From: an uncultured Rickettsiales bacterium
Lineage (GTDB): Bacteria > Pseudomonadota > Alphaproteobacteria > UBA8366
DNA length: 40,476 nt
Direction of reading: 5' to 3'
Assembly: GCA_913046825.1 (NCBI GenBank)
Contig: CAJWTF010000017.1
Coordinates: 1-40,476, forward strand
Every line of letters starts with the position of its first letter. Positions within the stretch are counted from its first letter, which is position 1. The notes beneath the pieces were generated by a model. The model did not search any database, had not been told where the DNA came from, and worked only from the letters and a program-made list of their open reading frames with translations. Below are positions 28,104 to 36,169 of the stretch, one piece after another. The translations under genes and the position numbers were made by a program.

Positions 28104-29467
28104 CAGAGTGCCTCCATCTCCATGCGCACCGCTTCCAGCGGATGATCGCATTCCATTACGTGCCAAACACTGAACTCATAGACTTGGCCGACCGGCATGT
28201 CGGACGGCGAAAAGGGGATCGCCATGTTGCCGGAAATACACATTCGGCCTTCGAAATCGCCATGCAGCAGGAGGTAGCGGATTTTAGCGCAGACGGCCTT
28301 AGAGATTTCCTCCGTTTCGCCAATCACGTCGACCAACAGGCCAAGCTCATGCGCCGCCGTCTCCTTCACGGGCTCGATGACACCCATGGTCGCATTTTTG
28401 CCGTAGATATGGATGTTGATCTGAAAGGTCGAGGGATCAATCCCAAGTTGACCTGCCTCGAATGTCGCCCGCTCTTTGCAGTGCTCGATATAGCTATCGA
28501 TCTGGCCAATGAGGATAGGGTCACGTGTGCCCGCCATCGAAACCGTACGGTATCCGAGCGAGCGCACCCCCTCAAGCTTTACGGTGTAGACGTTCGCCGG
28601 CTCGAAGCGGCTACCGGTCACCTTGACAGTACGGTCGTCGATCTGAGCGAAAGCGGCGTGCGTCGTGTCGACGAGGCCGGTCGGCTCTTTCAGGTGATAG
28701 GGACTCGGGTTCTCGTAAAGCGTATGGGCAGCAACTCGGGTTCGTGTCACGCGCTTATCGGGATGCCCTGGTTCGACAGTGAAGTGATTGTCGTAGAGCG
28801 TGCCGATGACGCCGTCACCGCCGAGGCGGGGCTCAGCAACTTGAGCGCCGCATTCGATGATCTTGCCAAGATGCCAAGCGAGTCCCGGGTCGGCGCCCCG
28901 CATCAGCGGGATTGCGGCGTAAATCGCTGCGTCGCTCGCCCGACCGGCGATCACCACATCGGCGCCGTCCTCAAGTGCTTTTTGGAACGGCTCAGGGCCC
29001 ATCATTGCGACGACGCGGTGCGAGTTATCGACTTCTTCCTCGGTGAGCTCAGCGATCGGACCAAGCGGCGCGATCTTGCCGGCCTTAATCTTTGCCTTCA
29101 GCGAGTCTTTCGACTGCTCGCTCCGAATTACCGCTACTTTTGGATGGAGGCCATTTTCGGTCGCAATCTCGCGCACGATCTCCATCAGCCAGTCGACATG
29201 CGGATCGCCGCCGCCTCCTCCCGCTGAGCCGATGAATACCGGAACGCCCTTCTTCGCTCCGCCCACCATCATCAAGGACAAGTCCCGCTTTGCAGCGGGC
29301 CGCGACACGAACGCCTGACCCGCACCAAGATAGTAAGGACCCGGATCCATTGAGCCCGCATCGGCCGCGATCAAGTCCAGTTCCATTTCGAGCGCGCACT
29401 CGATCGATTCATCGGCATAGCCGTATCCGAGCATCCCCGTCGCCGCAAACATCCGTATCGGTTTCAT
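28103..29467 (-). CDS. Acyclic terpene utilization AtuA family protein (DUF1446)
   Basis: A 454-residue DUF1446/AtuA-family protein. The N-terminal MKPIRMFAATGMLGYGYADE and following LIAADAGSMDPGPYYLG, the GSAGGGGGDPHVDW loop, and DVVIAGRASDAAIYAAIP are characteristic. AtuA is required for citronellol/geraniol catabolism in Pseudomonas, but its reaction is not defined, and many homologues occur outside terpene clusters. The start at 29467 follows GGGAGA; the longer frame extends into the divergent promoter region. No atuB-F genes (such as geranyl-CoA carboxylase) are nearby, so a terpene substrate is only a possibility. Confidence 0.87.
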   Translation of the reverse strand: MKPIRMFAATGMLGYGYADESIECALEMELDLIAADAGSMDPGPYYLGAGQAFVSRPAAKRDLSLMMVGGAKKGVPVFIGSAGGGGGDPHVDWLMEIVREIATENGLHPKVAVIRSEQSKDSLKAKIKAGKIAPLGPIAELTEEEVDNSHRVVAMMGPEPFQKALEDGADVVIAGRASDAAIYAAIPLMRGADPGLAWHLGKIIECGAQVAEPRLGGDGVIGTLYDNHFTVEPGHPDKRVTRTRVAAHTLYENPSPYHLKEPTGLVDTTHAAFAQIDDRTVKVTGSRFEPANVYTVKLEGVRSLGYRTVSMAGTRDPILIGQIDSYIEHCKERATFEAGQLGIDPSTFQINIHIYGKNATMGVIEPVKETAAHELGLLVDVIGETEEISKAVCAKIRYLLLHGDFEGRMCISGNMAIPFSPSDMPVGQVYEFSVWHVMECDHPLEAVRMEMEAL

Positions 29468-29601
29468 AAGCGTTCTCCCACGCATCGTTGGGTTCGTTGT
29501 GACTCTATTAATTACACCGTATTTTGGGTTAGACCACAGTGCTATCGCCGCCACCGCTGGGCCGCGTTAGAGAAGGAGAAGACTATTCTGCGGCATACCC
29601 A

Positions 29602-30320
29602 ATGACCAAAGGCGCTAAGGCCTCTCTGTTCCTAATCCTGGAGTCGCTCCGGCACCTGGCGCCAATCATTCTGGTCATTGCGTTCTTTCAATTTGTCGTC
29701 TTGCAGTAGCCGATCCCGAATCCCGACCGGATTTTGGTTGGCTTGATGCTGGTGCTGCTGGGTCTCACATTTTTTATTTAAGGTCTTCAGATGGGGCTTT
29801 TGCCCATAGGCGAGAATATGGCGGGCGTCTTGATCCGGAAGGGGAGTTTGTTCTGGCTGCTCGCCTTTGCCTTCCTTTTAAGATTCGGGACGACGGCGGC
29901 GGAGCCGGCGTTGATCGCGGTCTCCGCCAAAGCGGCGACGGCGGAAGATGGATTCCTGGCGCCTGTCGCCGAATCGAAAGCGGTTTATGCCGTCGGCGTC
30001 GCGATCCTGCTCGGCGTGTTCCGTATCTGAAGGGTTGGCCAATTCAATACCTGATGATTGGTGGATACCTGCTGGTCGTGTTGATGACTTTCGCCGCACC
30101 ACCGGAGATTGTCGAGGTCGCAAATGATTCTGGCGGGGTCACAACCTCGACCGTAACGGTTCCTCTGGTAACGGCGCTTGGCCTGGGTTTGGCGTCGACC
30201 ATACCGGGCCAAAACATGGTAATTGACGGTTTTGGACTGATTTCGTTCGCCAGCCTGTTACCGAATATATCGGTGCTGTCTTCCGCAAAATTTAAACATG
30301 GCGGCGACAACGGTCGCTAA
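29602..30320 (+). pseudogene. DUF1538 membrane protein gene disrupted by two stops and a frameshift
   Basis: Starting at the ATG at 29602, the frame reads as a DUF1538 polytopic membrane protein ([20 protein letters not shown]) to TAG at 29707. It continues [20 protein letters not shown] to TAA at 29779, then [20 protein letters not shown] to GVFRI, where one base is lost near 30027. The next frame resumes exactly with [40 protein letters not shown] and [18 protein letters not shown]. Reconstructed length is about 239 residues, as expected for the family. DUF1538 genes usually precede a PII-like gene, as here, and are thought to be PII-associated transporters. The gene is inactive unless the damage is sequencing error. 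Confidence 0.88.
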
Positions 30321-30339
30321 AGCGGGAGAAAGGAGAGAA

Positions 30340-30690
30340 ATGAGACTTAAATTGATCAGGGCTTTGGTTGATGACCACCACACAGAGAACATCTTAGCGG
30401 CGGCACGCGAAGTAGGCGCAACCAGAGCCACGGTCGTGACCGGCGCGCGCAGTGAAGGTTTGAAGCCCGAGAAAACATTTCTCAGACTGGGAATCGCCGG
30501 CCACCGGGACCTCCTCATATTCCTGGCTATCGAGCAACTGAGCCGCGAGATATTGGAAACCATCGCAATGGCGGGTGAATTCAACGAAAAACCGGGAAGT
30601 GGGATCGCCTTTCAAATCGTGATCGAGGACGCGGTCGGGCTGCAATCGCAACTCGAAGTCTTGAAGGAAGAGATCGCGAAACAGCTATGA
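30340..30690 (+). CDS. PII-like (GlnB-fold) signalling protein associated with DUF1538
   Basis: A 116-residue PII-like protein with a ferredoxin-like fold, expected to form trimers and regulate a membrane partner. MRLKLIRALVDDHHTENIL and the C-terminal GSGIAFQIVIEDAVGL match the family. The T-loop region (GARSEGLKPEKTFLRLGIAG) lacks the Tyr that GlnB uridylylates, so classical nitrogen signalling is unlikely. The start at 30340 is chosen because AGAAAGGAGAG precedes it; an upstream in-frame ATG overlaps the DUF1538 remnant. It overlaps the CBS gene by ATGA. Its presumed partner, DUF1538, is broken here. Confidence 0.85.
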   Translation: MRLKLIRALVDDHHTENILAAAREVGATRATVVTGARSEGLKPEKTFLRLGIAGHRDLLIFLAIEQLSREILETIAMAGEFNEKPGSGIAFQIVIEDAVGLQSQLEVLKEEIAKQL

Positions 30691-31103
30691 AGAACAAACC
30701 AAAAATTAAAGTCCCAGAATTCATGACCTCCAATGTCCTGACCATCAACCAGATAACTCCCGTGCGCGAAGCCATGAACGAAATGAAGGAATACTGCTCC
30801 AGCTCGTTGATCGTCGCCCGCCATCACGAAGATTACGAATACGGTGTTACCGCCATTACCGATATCGCCAATCTGGTGGTGGCGAAGAACCTGTCATTCG
30901 ATCGGGTGGACGTATACGAAATCATGCGGAAGCCCGTCCTAACTTTGCATCCCGAAACCGATATTCACCACGCTATCAATATCATAAACCGGTTTAAAAT
31001 CTCGCGCGCAGCGGTATTGGACGACGCTCGGACGTTGCTCATTATTGTGACGCTGCGCGATATGGTGCTGCGCTATGCTGTCGCAAGAGAAGGTGGACAA
31101 TAG
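30687..31103 (+). CDS. CBS-domain-pair protein
   Basis: A 138-residue protein consisting of one tandem CBS pair (Bateman module). CBS1 starts at VPEFMTSNVLTINQITPVRE and CBS2 at VYEIMRKPVLTLHPETDIHH. Each ends in a regulator-like strand (YGVTAITDI, LLIIVTLRDM). Such modules bind adenine nucleotides and regulate transporters or enzymes. The start overlaps the PII-like stop (ATGA), so the pair are translationally coupled and may form one regulatory unit for the DUF1538 transporter. No catalytic domain is attached. Confidence 0.9.
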   Translation: MKNKPKIKVPEFMTSNVLTINQITPVREAMNEMKEYCSSSLIVARHHEDYEYGVTAITDIANLVVAKNLSFDRVDVYEIMRKPVLTLHPETDIHHAINIINRFKISRAAVLDDARTLLIIVTLRDMVLRYAVAREGGQ

Positions 31104-31211
31104 GATATATTAGCTCTTGACGACATTCCCATGGGCCAACCGACGAAGCATGAGAAATGGGTCGCAAATGTTGCGCCAACTTATTCAAAAATAAGCATTC
31201 TTAAAGCTGCG

Positions 31212-31223
31212 ACTCGTACGAGT
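31212..31223. repeat. 12-bp perfect palindrome
   Basis: ACTCGTACGAGT is its own reverse complement. It overlaps a GANTC site (31211-31215) and the first base of a one-mismatch DnaA box (31223-31231), so a dimeric protein could bind here. No known operator is recognised. Confidence 0.6.
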
Positions 31224-31235
31224 TGTGCACAGTAA

Positions 31236-31257
31236 CCGAGTCGTCGCCCGAGTCGTC
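31236..31257 (+). repeat. Tandem 10-bp direct repeat carrying GANTC sites
   Basis: CCGAGTCGTC occurs at 31236-31245 and 31248-31257, 12 bases start to start. Each copy contains GAGTC, a match to the CcrM methylation site GANTC. With the GACTC at 31211 there are three sites in 44 bases. It lies at the left of the origin-like region and could act as iterons. Confidence 0.6.
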
Positions 31258-31283
31258 CACACCCTTCGGCCAAACAAAGAAAG

Positions 31284-31298
31284 TTAATAAAGAGTTAA
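31284..31298. promoter_or_regulatory. CtrA-type binding site
   Basis: TTAA-TAAAGAG-TTAA is an exact match to the TTAA-N7-TTAA consensus of the alphaproteobacterial cell-cycle regulator CtrA. In Caulobacter, sites of this form overlap the origin and repress initiation. It sits at the left edge of the AT-rich segment. The match could occur by chance in AT-rich DNA; the neighbouring elements make that less likely. Confidence 0.5.
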
Positions 31299-31324
31299 AG
31301 TGAATTTCAACAATAATATAATAA

Positions 31325-31337
31325 AATCAACGCATTG
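31325..31337 (+). promoter_or_regulatory. IHF-type binding site
   Basis: AATCAACGCATTG matches the integration host factor consensus WATCAA-N4-TTR at every specified position. IHF bends DNA and assists origin unwinding. It lies between the CtrA-type site and the perfect DnaA box and abuts a one-mismatch reverse DnaA box at 31336-31344. Confidence 0.5.
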
Positions 31338-31422
31338 TGAATATTGCCCATTTTTAAAGCAAAAAGTATAAACCCTTGCGTATCCGGGCTCTTGGGACCA
31401 AATCGCCAACCTATCAACAAAC

Positions 31423-31431
31423 TTATCCACA
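31423..31431 (+). promoter_or_regulatory. Perfect DnaA box
   Basis: TTATCCACA, the strongest form of the DnaA recognition sequence (TTATNCACA), lies about 50 bases right of the AT-rich stretch. A degenerate inverted partner (CTATCCACT on the minus strand) follows at about 31437. Confidence 0.65.
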
Positions 31432-31523
31432 AGAATAGTGGATAGATACAAGAACCCTGAATTGCGGCTTCAATTTCCCGATGCTGAATTGTAACTGAGC
31501 AGTACTAAACCGGAACAATCAGG

Positions 31524-31529
31524 TATAAT
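31524..31529 (+). promoter_or_regulatory. Putative -10 element of uvrC
   Basis: A perfect TATAAT ends five bases before the uvrC ATG. Transcription would begin at or next to the A of the start codon, implying a leaderless or nearly leaderless mRNA. This agrees with the absence of a ribosome site. No convincing -35 element is seen 16-18 bases upstream. Confidence 0.4.
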
Positions 31530-31534
31530 AGCGT

Positions 31535-33436
31535 ATGTCTGATGAACTTAGAGAACGGCGACCAGCGGACCCGAGCGTGACACCAAAGAGCGGCTTGGCG
31601 GCCGGGGCCGATATCATTCGGTGCTACCTGGCGACGCTGCCCGGTGGTCCTGGCGTCTACCGGATGCTCAATCAACGGGGTGACGCGCTCTATGTCGGCA
31701 AGGCGCGCAACCTCAAGAAGCGGGTGGTGAATTATACCCACCCGGCTAAGCTTCCCTACCGTCTCCAACGCATGATCGCAGAGACGGCCTCCATGGAGTT
31801 CGTCACCACTCATACTGAGGTTGAGGCTCTCCTCCTTGAGGCCAACCTGATCAATCAGCTCCGACCACGTTATAATGTGCTGCTGCGCGATGACAAATCT
31901 TTTCCCTATATCTTGATTACTGGCAACCAAGACTTCCCGCAGATCGTCAAACACCGGGGATCACGCAAACGTAAGGGCCATTACTTTGGGCCCTTTGCCA
32001 CGGTAGGCGCCGTCAATCGCACCATCACCGCGCTCCAAAGGGCCTTCTTATTAAGAAATTGCGCTGATACGATTTTTCAGGCTCGCAGTCGCCCTTGCCT
32101 GCAATATCAAATCAAGAGATGCAGCGCACCCTGCGTGGACCGGATCTCGACGGAAGACTATGGCGACCTCGTGGCTCAAGCTCGCGAATTTCTCTCCGGA
32201 CGCAGCTCAAACGTACAAGCGGTTCTCGGTGGTCAAATGCAAGCGGCGAGCAAAGAGCTCGCCTTCGAACAAGCCGCCGCCATCCGCGATCGAATTCGCG
32301 CACTCACCCAAGTACAAGCCCATCAAGATATCAACTTGGCTGATCTGGAAGAGGCCGACGTCGTCGCACTACACCAAGAAGGCGGGCAATCCTGTATCCA
32401 GGTGTTTTTCTTCCGAGCCGGTCGAAATTTTGGGAACCGTGCATATTTTCCGGCAAACGGTAGTGGATTCGAGCCGCCAGAACTGATTTCCACATTCTTG
32501 GCGCAGTTCTACGAGAAACATCCACCACCGAAACTGATTCTGCTCAGCCATGTGCCCGCCGAGCGCGCGTTAACGGCCGACGCCTTAGCGATACGTGCGG
32601 AGCGGAAGGTCCAACTCCTTGTCCCCAAGCGGGGTAGCAAGCGTCGCGCCGTCGATCACGCGGCTACAAACGCTCGAGACGCCTTGTCGCGGCGCATGGC
32701 GGAGAGCGCCTCTCACCGCCGCTTAATGGAGGATCTCGCAACTCGGCTCGATCTCGATGCCCCACCGGATCGAATTGAGGTATACGATAACTCCCATATT
32801 CAGGGCTCTAACCCCGTGGGCGGCATGATCGTCTCGGGCGCAAATGGGTTTGAGAAGAATAGCTACCGCAAATTCAATATCCAATCAGAAGAGGCCGCCG
32901 GAGACGACTACGCGATGATGCGGGAAGTCCTGACCCGGCGCTTTACACGCGCTTTGAAGGAAGATCCCGACCGCGAAGGCGGCACATGGCCGAATCTGGT
33001 CATCATCGACGGTGGCAAAGGCCAAATGTCCATTGCCGAAGAGGTTTTCGCCAACCTTGGGATTGACGATGTCCATCTGCTCGGCATCGCGAAAGGACCA
33101 GACCGCAACGCGGGCCGCGAACACCTGTACCGAACAGGCCGGAAACCAATCATGTTGGAGCCCCGCGACCCGGTACTCTATTTCTTACAGCGTCTTCGCG
33201 ATGAGGCGCATCGCTTTGCTATCGGCAGCCATCGCGCACGGCGCTCGAAAGCGATCACGGCCTCTCCACTGGATGAGATCTCCGGAATTGGGGCCAAACG
33301 AAAGAAATCATTGCTGATGCATTTCGGCTCTGCGCGGAATGTTGCCCGTGCCGGACTGGCCGATCTGGAAGCGGTCGACGGTATCAGCGGCACCGTCGCA
33401 CGGAAAATTTATGGCCACTTCCATGAGGATCAGTAG
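31535..33436 (+). CDS. uvrC: UvrABC system protein C (excinuclease subunit C)
   Basis: A 633-residue nucleotide-excision-repair endonuclease that makes both incisions around a UvrB-bound lesion. The N-terminal GIY-YIG nuclease reads PGVYRM...[14 protein letters not shown], and the Cys cluster is [13 protein letters not shown]. The UVR motif ([15 protein letters not shown]) contacts UvrB. The RNase H-like nuclease contains [17 protein letters not shown] and VIIDGGKGQ, and two C-terminal helix-hairpin-helix motifs ([26 protein letters not shown]) bind DNA. Full length. There is no clear ribosome site, and TATAAT lies just upstream. It is followed by pgsA after 72 bases, a familiar alphaproteobacterial order. 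Confidence 0.97.
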   Translation: MSDELRERRPADPSVTPKSGLAAGADIIRCYLATLPGGPGVYRMLNQRGDALYVGKARNLKKRVVNYTHPAKLPYRLQRMIAETASMEFVTTHTEVEALLLEANLINQLRPRYNVLLRDDKSFPYILITGNQDFPQIVKHRGSRKRKGHYFGPFATVGAVNRTITALQRAFLLRNCADTIFQARSRPCLQYQIKRCSAPCVDRISTEDYGDLVAQAREFLSGRSSNVQAVLGGQMQAASKELAFEQAAAIRDRIRALTQVQAHQDINLADLEEADVVALHQEGGQSCIQVFFFRAGRNFGNRAYFPANGSGFEPPELISTFLAQFYEKHPPPKLILLSHVPAERALTADALAIRAERKVQLLVPKRGSKRRAVDHAATNARDALSRRMAESASHRRLMEDLATRLDLDAPPDRIEVYDNSHIQGSNPVGGMIVSGANGFEKNSYRKFNIQSEEAAGDDYAMMREVLTRRFTRALKEDPDREGGTWPNLVIIDGGKGQMSIAEEVFANLGIDDVHLLGIAKGPDRNAGREHLYRTGRKPIMLEPRDPVLYFLQRLRDEAHRFAIGSHRARRSKAITASPLDEISGIGAKRKKSLLMHFGSARNVARAGLADLEAVDGISGTVARKIYGHFHEDQ

Positions 33437-33508
33437 TATCTTCCCTTCCAGCAGCTTTAAGCCTTGAAAGCGGCGTGATTGCACGCGTAAAACTCGGTAG
33501 AATATGCG

Positions 33509-34129
33509 ATGATAAACCTTCCGAATTTACTGACACTTTCTCGAATTCTGGTGATCCTGCCGATCATCGGACTTTTCTGGATGGAAGGCGAATGGGCGCG
33601 ATGGACAGCGCTTGGGCTCTACGCCGCCGCCTGCATTACAGATTTCTTCGACGGTTATTTAGCACGCACCCGTTATCAGACGTCGCGCTTTGGCCGGTTC
33701 TTGGACCCCGTCGCGGATAAATTACTGATCGCCTCCGTGATTCTCATGCTCTGCGCGTTCGGTCGGATAACCGGTTTAGCGATCTTGGCCGCAGTGGTCA
33801 TACTAGCACGGGAGATTCTCGTCTCGGGTCTGCGTGAGTTCCTCGCCACTCTACGCACTGGGCTTCCGGTAAGCGGTCTCGCCAAATGGAAGACCACGAT
33901 ACAAATGTTTTCGCTTGGTTTCCTAATCGTCGGCACAGCCTCTCCCGATTGGATTCCCGCGGTCGCAATCGGAGAGGTCGGACTGTGGGCCGCCGCCGCA
34001 CTGACACTGATTACCGGATATGACTATCTCGCCATGGGCCTGCGCCATATGAATGAGGAATCACCCGAGGAACAGAACCAACCCGCGAAGCCGACCGACG
34101 GCCTCAGCCGCACCGGCGGCGCGGAGTAA
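33509..34129 (+). CDS. pgsA: CDP-diacylglycerol-glycerol-3-phosphate 3-phosphatidyltransferase
   Basis: A 206-residue integral membrane enzyme making phosphatidylglycerophosphate, the committed step to phosphatidylglycerol and cardiolipin. The CDP-alcohol phosphotransferase signature is complete: DGYLARTRYQTSRFGRFLD, with the DGxxAR and GxxxDxxxD residues, at about 49-70. Several hydrophobic helices follow (LAILAAVVILAREILVSGL; GLWAAAALTLITGY). It lies between uvrC and the molybdenum-cofactor genes; the 12-base gap to mobB suggests one operon. The hydrophilic C-terminal tail (about 30 residues) is dispensable in appearance. Confidence 0.94.
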   Translation: MINLPNLLTLSRILVILPIIGLFWMEGEWARWTALGLYAAACITDFFDGYLARTRYQTSRFGRFLDPVADKLLIASVILMLCAFGRITGLAILAAVVILAREILVSGLREFLATLRTGLPVSGLAKWKTTIQMFSLGFLIVGTASPDWIPAVAIGEVGLWAAAALTLITGYDYLAMGLRHMNEESPEEQNQPAKPTDGLSRTGGAE

Positions 34130-34141
34130 CCGGATCAAACG

Positions 34142-34645
34142 ATGAAGATATTCGGCCTCGCAGGGTGGAGTGGCAGTGGTAAGACGACCCTTTTGACCCG
34201 GCTGATCCCTGATTTAACCGCACGTGGCATTTCGGTCTCGACGATCAAACATGCGCATCATCGCTTCGACATCGATACACCGGGAAAAGATTCATACGAG
34301 CATCGCAAGGCCGGTGCGAGTGAAGTGATGGTGACTTCAGTGGATCGCTGGGCGCTGATGCACGAAAACCGGGGGAAAGACGAACCCAATTTCGACACCC
34401 TCGTCTCCAAAATGGCACCGGTCGACCTGCTACTCATCGAGGGCTTCAAAAGTTATCCACACGAAAAGCTTGAAGTCTATCGAGCATCGGTTGGCAAAAA
34501 TCTTTTGGCCCCAGAAGATGACAGTATCGTCGCGATTGCATGCGACGGCGCGCTATCCGATATTAATAGACCTGTACTGAATCTTGGCGACATCCCCAGC
34601 ATCGCGGATTTCGTCATAGCGCATTGCAACTTAAACGGATCGTAG
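34142..34645 (+). CDS. mobB: Molybdopterin-guanine dinucleotide biosynthesis protein B
   Basis: A 167-residue GTP-binding accessory protein for conversion of molybdopterin to the guanine dinucleotide form. The Walker A loop is GWSGSGKTTLL (residues 7-17). It is followed by STIKHAHHRFDIDTPGKDSY and LLLIEGFKSYPHEKLEVYR, both family landmarks. Full length. Its partner mobA is not in the window. It sits between pgsA and moeA with four bases to moeA, implying co-expression of cofactor genes. Confidence 0.94.
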   Translation: MKIFGLAGWSGSGKTTLLTRLIPDLTARGISVSTIKHAHHRFDIDTPGKDSYEHRKAGASEVMVTSVDRWALMHENRGKDEPNFDTLVSKMAPVDLLLIEGFKSYPHEKLEVYRASVGKNLLAPEDDSIVAIACDGALSDINRPVLNLGDIPSIADFVIAHCNLNGS

Positions 34646-34649
34646 GGGA

Positions 34650-35918
34650 ATGGCGCAGCTTAGTGACGATTGCTTCGCGGGCGCTGAGAGATTGATCACC
34701 ACATCGGAGGCGCTTGACATACTCGCGGCCCAGGTCACTCCTGTTGCTGACGAAGTGCGTGTTCCGCTCCGTGCCGCAAGCGGCCGTATCCTAGCCGAAG
34801 ACGTTAAGTCATCCATCAATGTCCCACCGCACGCTAATTCGGCGGTCGATGGCTATGCCGTACATTTTTCCGACCTTCACTCCAATCAACAGACAAACCT
34901 GCCCGTGGGCGGCCGTGCCGCCGCCGGACATCCCTTAGCGCGCGCGGCCAAACGGGGAGAAGCCATCCGCATCTTCACCGGTGCGCCGATGCCGACCGGA
35001 CCCGAGACAGTCATGATGCAAGAAGACTGCACGGAGCAAGACGGCATCGTGACTATCGCACCAGGTATTAAATCTGGTGCTAATTGCCGCTCAGCCGGCG
35101 AAGATGTCACCGCCGGTCAGATCGTGCTCAGACGAGGCTTGCGCTTGCGCCCTCAAGAAATCGGCATGGCGGCGGCGGTCGGACGCACCGAATTGCAGGT
35201 ATATCAAAAAATTTCCGTCGCGGTCTTCTCCACCGGCGACGAGGTCGGTGAGCCAGGGACCGACTTGAGCCCCGGAAAAATTTACGATTCCAACCGATTC
35301 ATCTCGATCACCGCGCTTGAACGGCTTGGCTGCGTTGTTGAGGATCTTGGTATTCTACCGGACCAACCCGAGAAAATTGGAAATGCCATCCGCCAAGCCG
35401 CCACCGGCCATGACCTCATCGTCACCAGCGGCGGCATGTCTGTCGGCGAAGAAGATCATGTACGCAAGGCCCTGCAAGACAGCGGCACGCTCCATTTTTG
35501 GCGACTTGCCATCAAACCGGGTCGACCGGTCTCGCTCGGCCAGATACGCGCCGGTGATCGGACGGCAGCATTCGTCGGGCTGCCTGGGAATCCAGTAGCT
35601 GCGATGGTGACTTTCCTGTTAATCGGTCGCCCTCTCGCATTACGCCTGGGAGGGGCAACCAAAATTTCGCCAACCGTCTATCAGGTTCAGGCGGACTTCA
35701 GCCATAAGAAGAAACTTGACCGCAGGGAGTATGTCCGGGCACGCCTCTTCACTGGTTCCGACGGTATATCGCGCGCCCAAAAACACGGCGCCAGTGGCGC
35801 CGGCGTTCTGTCCTCACTGGTGGGCGCCGACGGATTGGTGGAATTGCCGGAAGACATGACTTCTCTGGAATCCGGCAACATGGTCGACTTTCTGCCCTTT
35901 AATGAGGTTTTTGCATGA
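34650..35918 (+). CDS. moeA: Molybdopterin molybdenumtransferase
   Basis: A 422-residue enzyme inserting molybdate into adenylated molybdopterin. Typical segments are DVKSSINVPPHANSAVDGYA, the IFTGAPMPTGPETVMMQED motif, GDEVGEPG, VTSGGMSVGEEDHV and LPGNPVAAMVTF, followed by the C-terminal beta domain. An AGGGG lies unusually close to the ATG, so initiation may depend on coupling to mobB. Its stop overlaps the moaD start by ATGA. Length matches the family. Confidence 0.95.
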   Translation: MAQLSDDCFAGAERLITTSEALDILAAQVTPVADEVRVPLRAASGRILAEDVKSSINVPPHANSAVDGYAVHFSDLHSNQQTNLPVGGRAAAGHPLARAAKRGEAIRIFTGAPMPTGPETVMMQEDCTEQDGIVTIAPGIKSGANCRSAGEDVTAGQIVLRRGLRLRPQEIGMAAAVGRTELQVYQKISVAVFSTGDEVGEPGTDLSPGKIYDSNRFISITALERLGCVVEDLGILPDQPEKIGNAIRQAATGHDLIVTSGGMSVGEEDHVRKALQDSGTLHFWRLAIKPGRPVSLGQIRAGDRTAAFVGLPGNPVAAMVTFLLIGRPLALRLGGATKISPTVYQVQADFSHKKKLDRREYVRARLFTGSDGISRAQKHGASGAGVLSSLVGADGLVELPEDMTSLESGNMVDFLPFNEVFA

Positions 35919-36166
35919 GAATTCTTTATTTCGCGTGGTTGCGGCAGAAGACGGGTATCGATTCAGAAGAGGTAGAAATGCCGTCCCATATTACCGATGT
36001 TGCGGGCTTAATCGAATGGCTGAAGGAGCGGAACGAGAACTTTGCCGAGGCGCTCTCTAATTTCGAATCGATCCGGGTCGCCGTCAACCAGGAATTCGCC
36101 GAGCCGGACGCCCCCGTCACCCAAGGGGACGAAGTCGCGATCTTCCCGCCGATGACGGGGGGATAG
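35915..36166 (+). CDS. moaD: Molybdopterin synthase sulfur carrier subunit
   Basis: An 83-residue ubiquitin-like small subunit of molybdopterin synthase. It ends in PPMTGG, the double-Gly tail that becomes a thiocarboxylate and inserts into MoaE. The N-terminal strand MRILYFAWLRQKTG is typical. It overlaps moeA (ATGA) and precedes moaE by three bases, so moeA-moaD-moaE are tightly coupled. Confidence 0.95.
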   Translation: MRILYFAWLRQKTGIDSEEVEMPSHITDVAGLIEWLKERNENFAEALSNFESIRVAVNQEFAEPDAPVTQGDEVAIFPPMTGG

Positions 36167-36169
36167 AGC

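Larger units (their letters stand above)
31181..31431. other. Candidate chromosomal replication origin (oriC-like region)
   Basis: The only long noncoding gap in the window (31104-31534) concentrates origin-type elements: a perfect DnaA box at 31423, one-mismatch boxes at 31181 (TTATTCAAA), 31223 (TTGTGCACA) and 31336 (reverse strand), a perfect CtrA-type site at 31284, a perfect IHF consensus at 31325, and three GANTC sites between 31211 and 31254. Positions 31281-31370 are 20 of 90 G+C, far more AT-rich than the surroundings, as an unwinding element would be. The CtrA/DnaA/IHF/GANTC combination mirrors the Caulobacter origin. The alternative is a CtrA-controlled promoter for uvrC. No dnaA, hemE or parAB gene is in view. 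Confidence 0.55.

Noticed and set aside
31104..31534. A LexA/SOS box controlling uvrC
   Set aside because: No GTTC-N7-GTTC or GAAC-N7-GAAC spacing is present near the start; the GAAC words seen have no correctly spaced partner.
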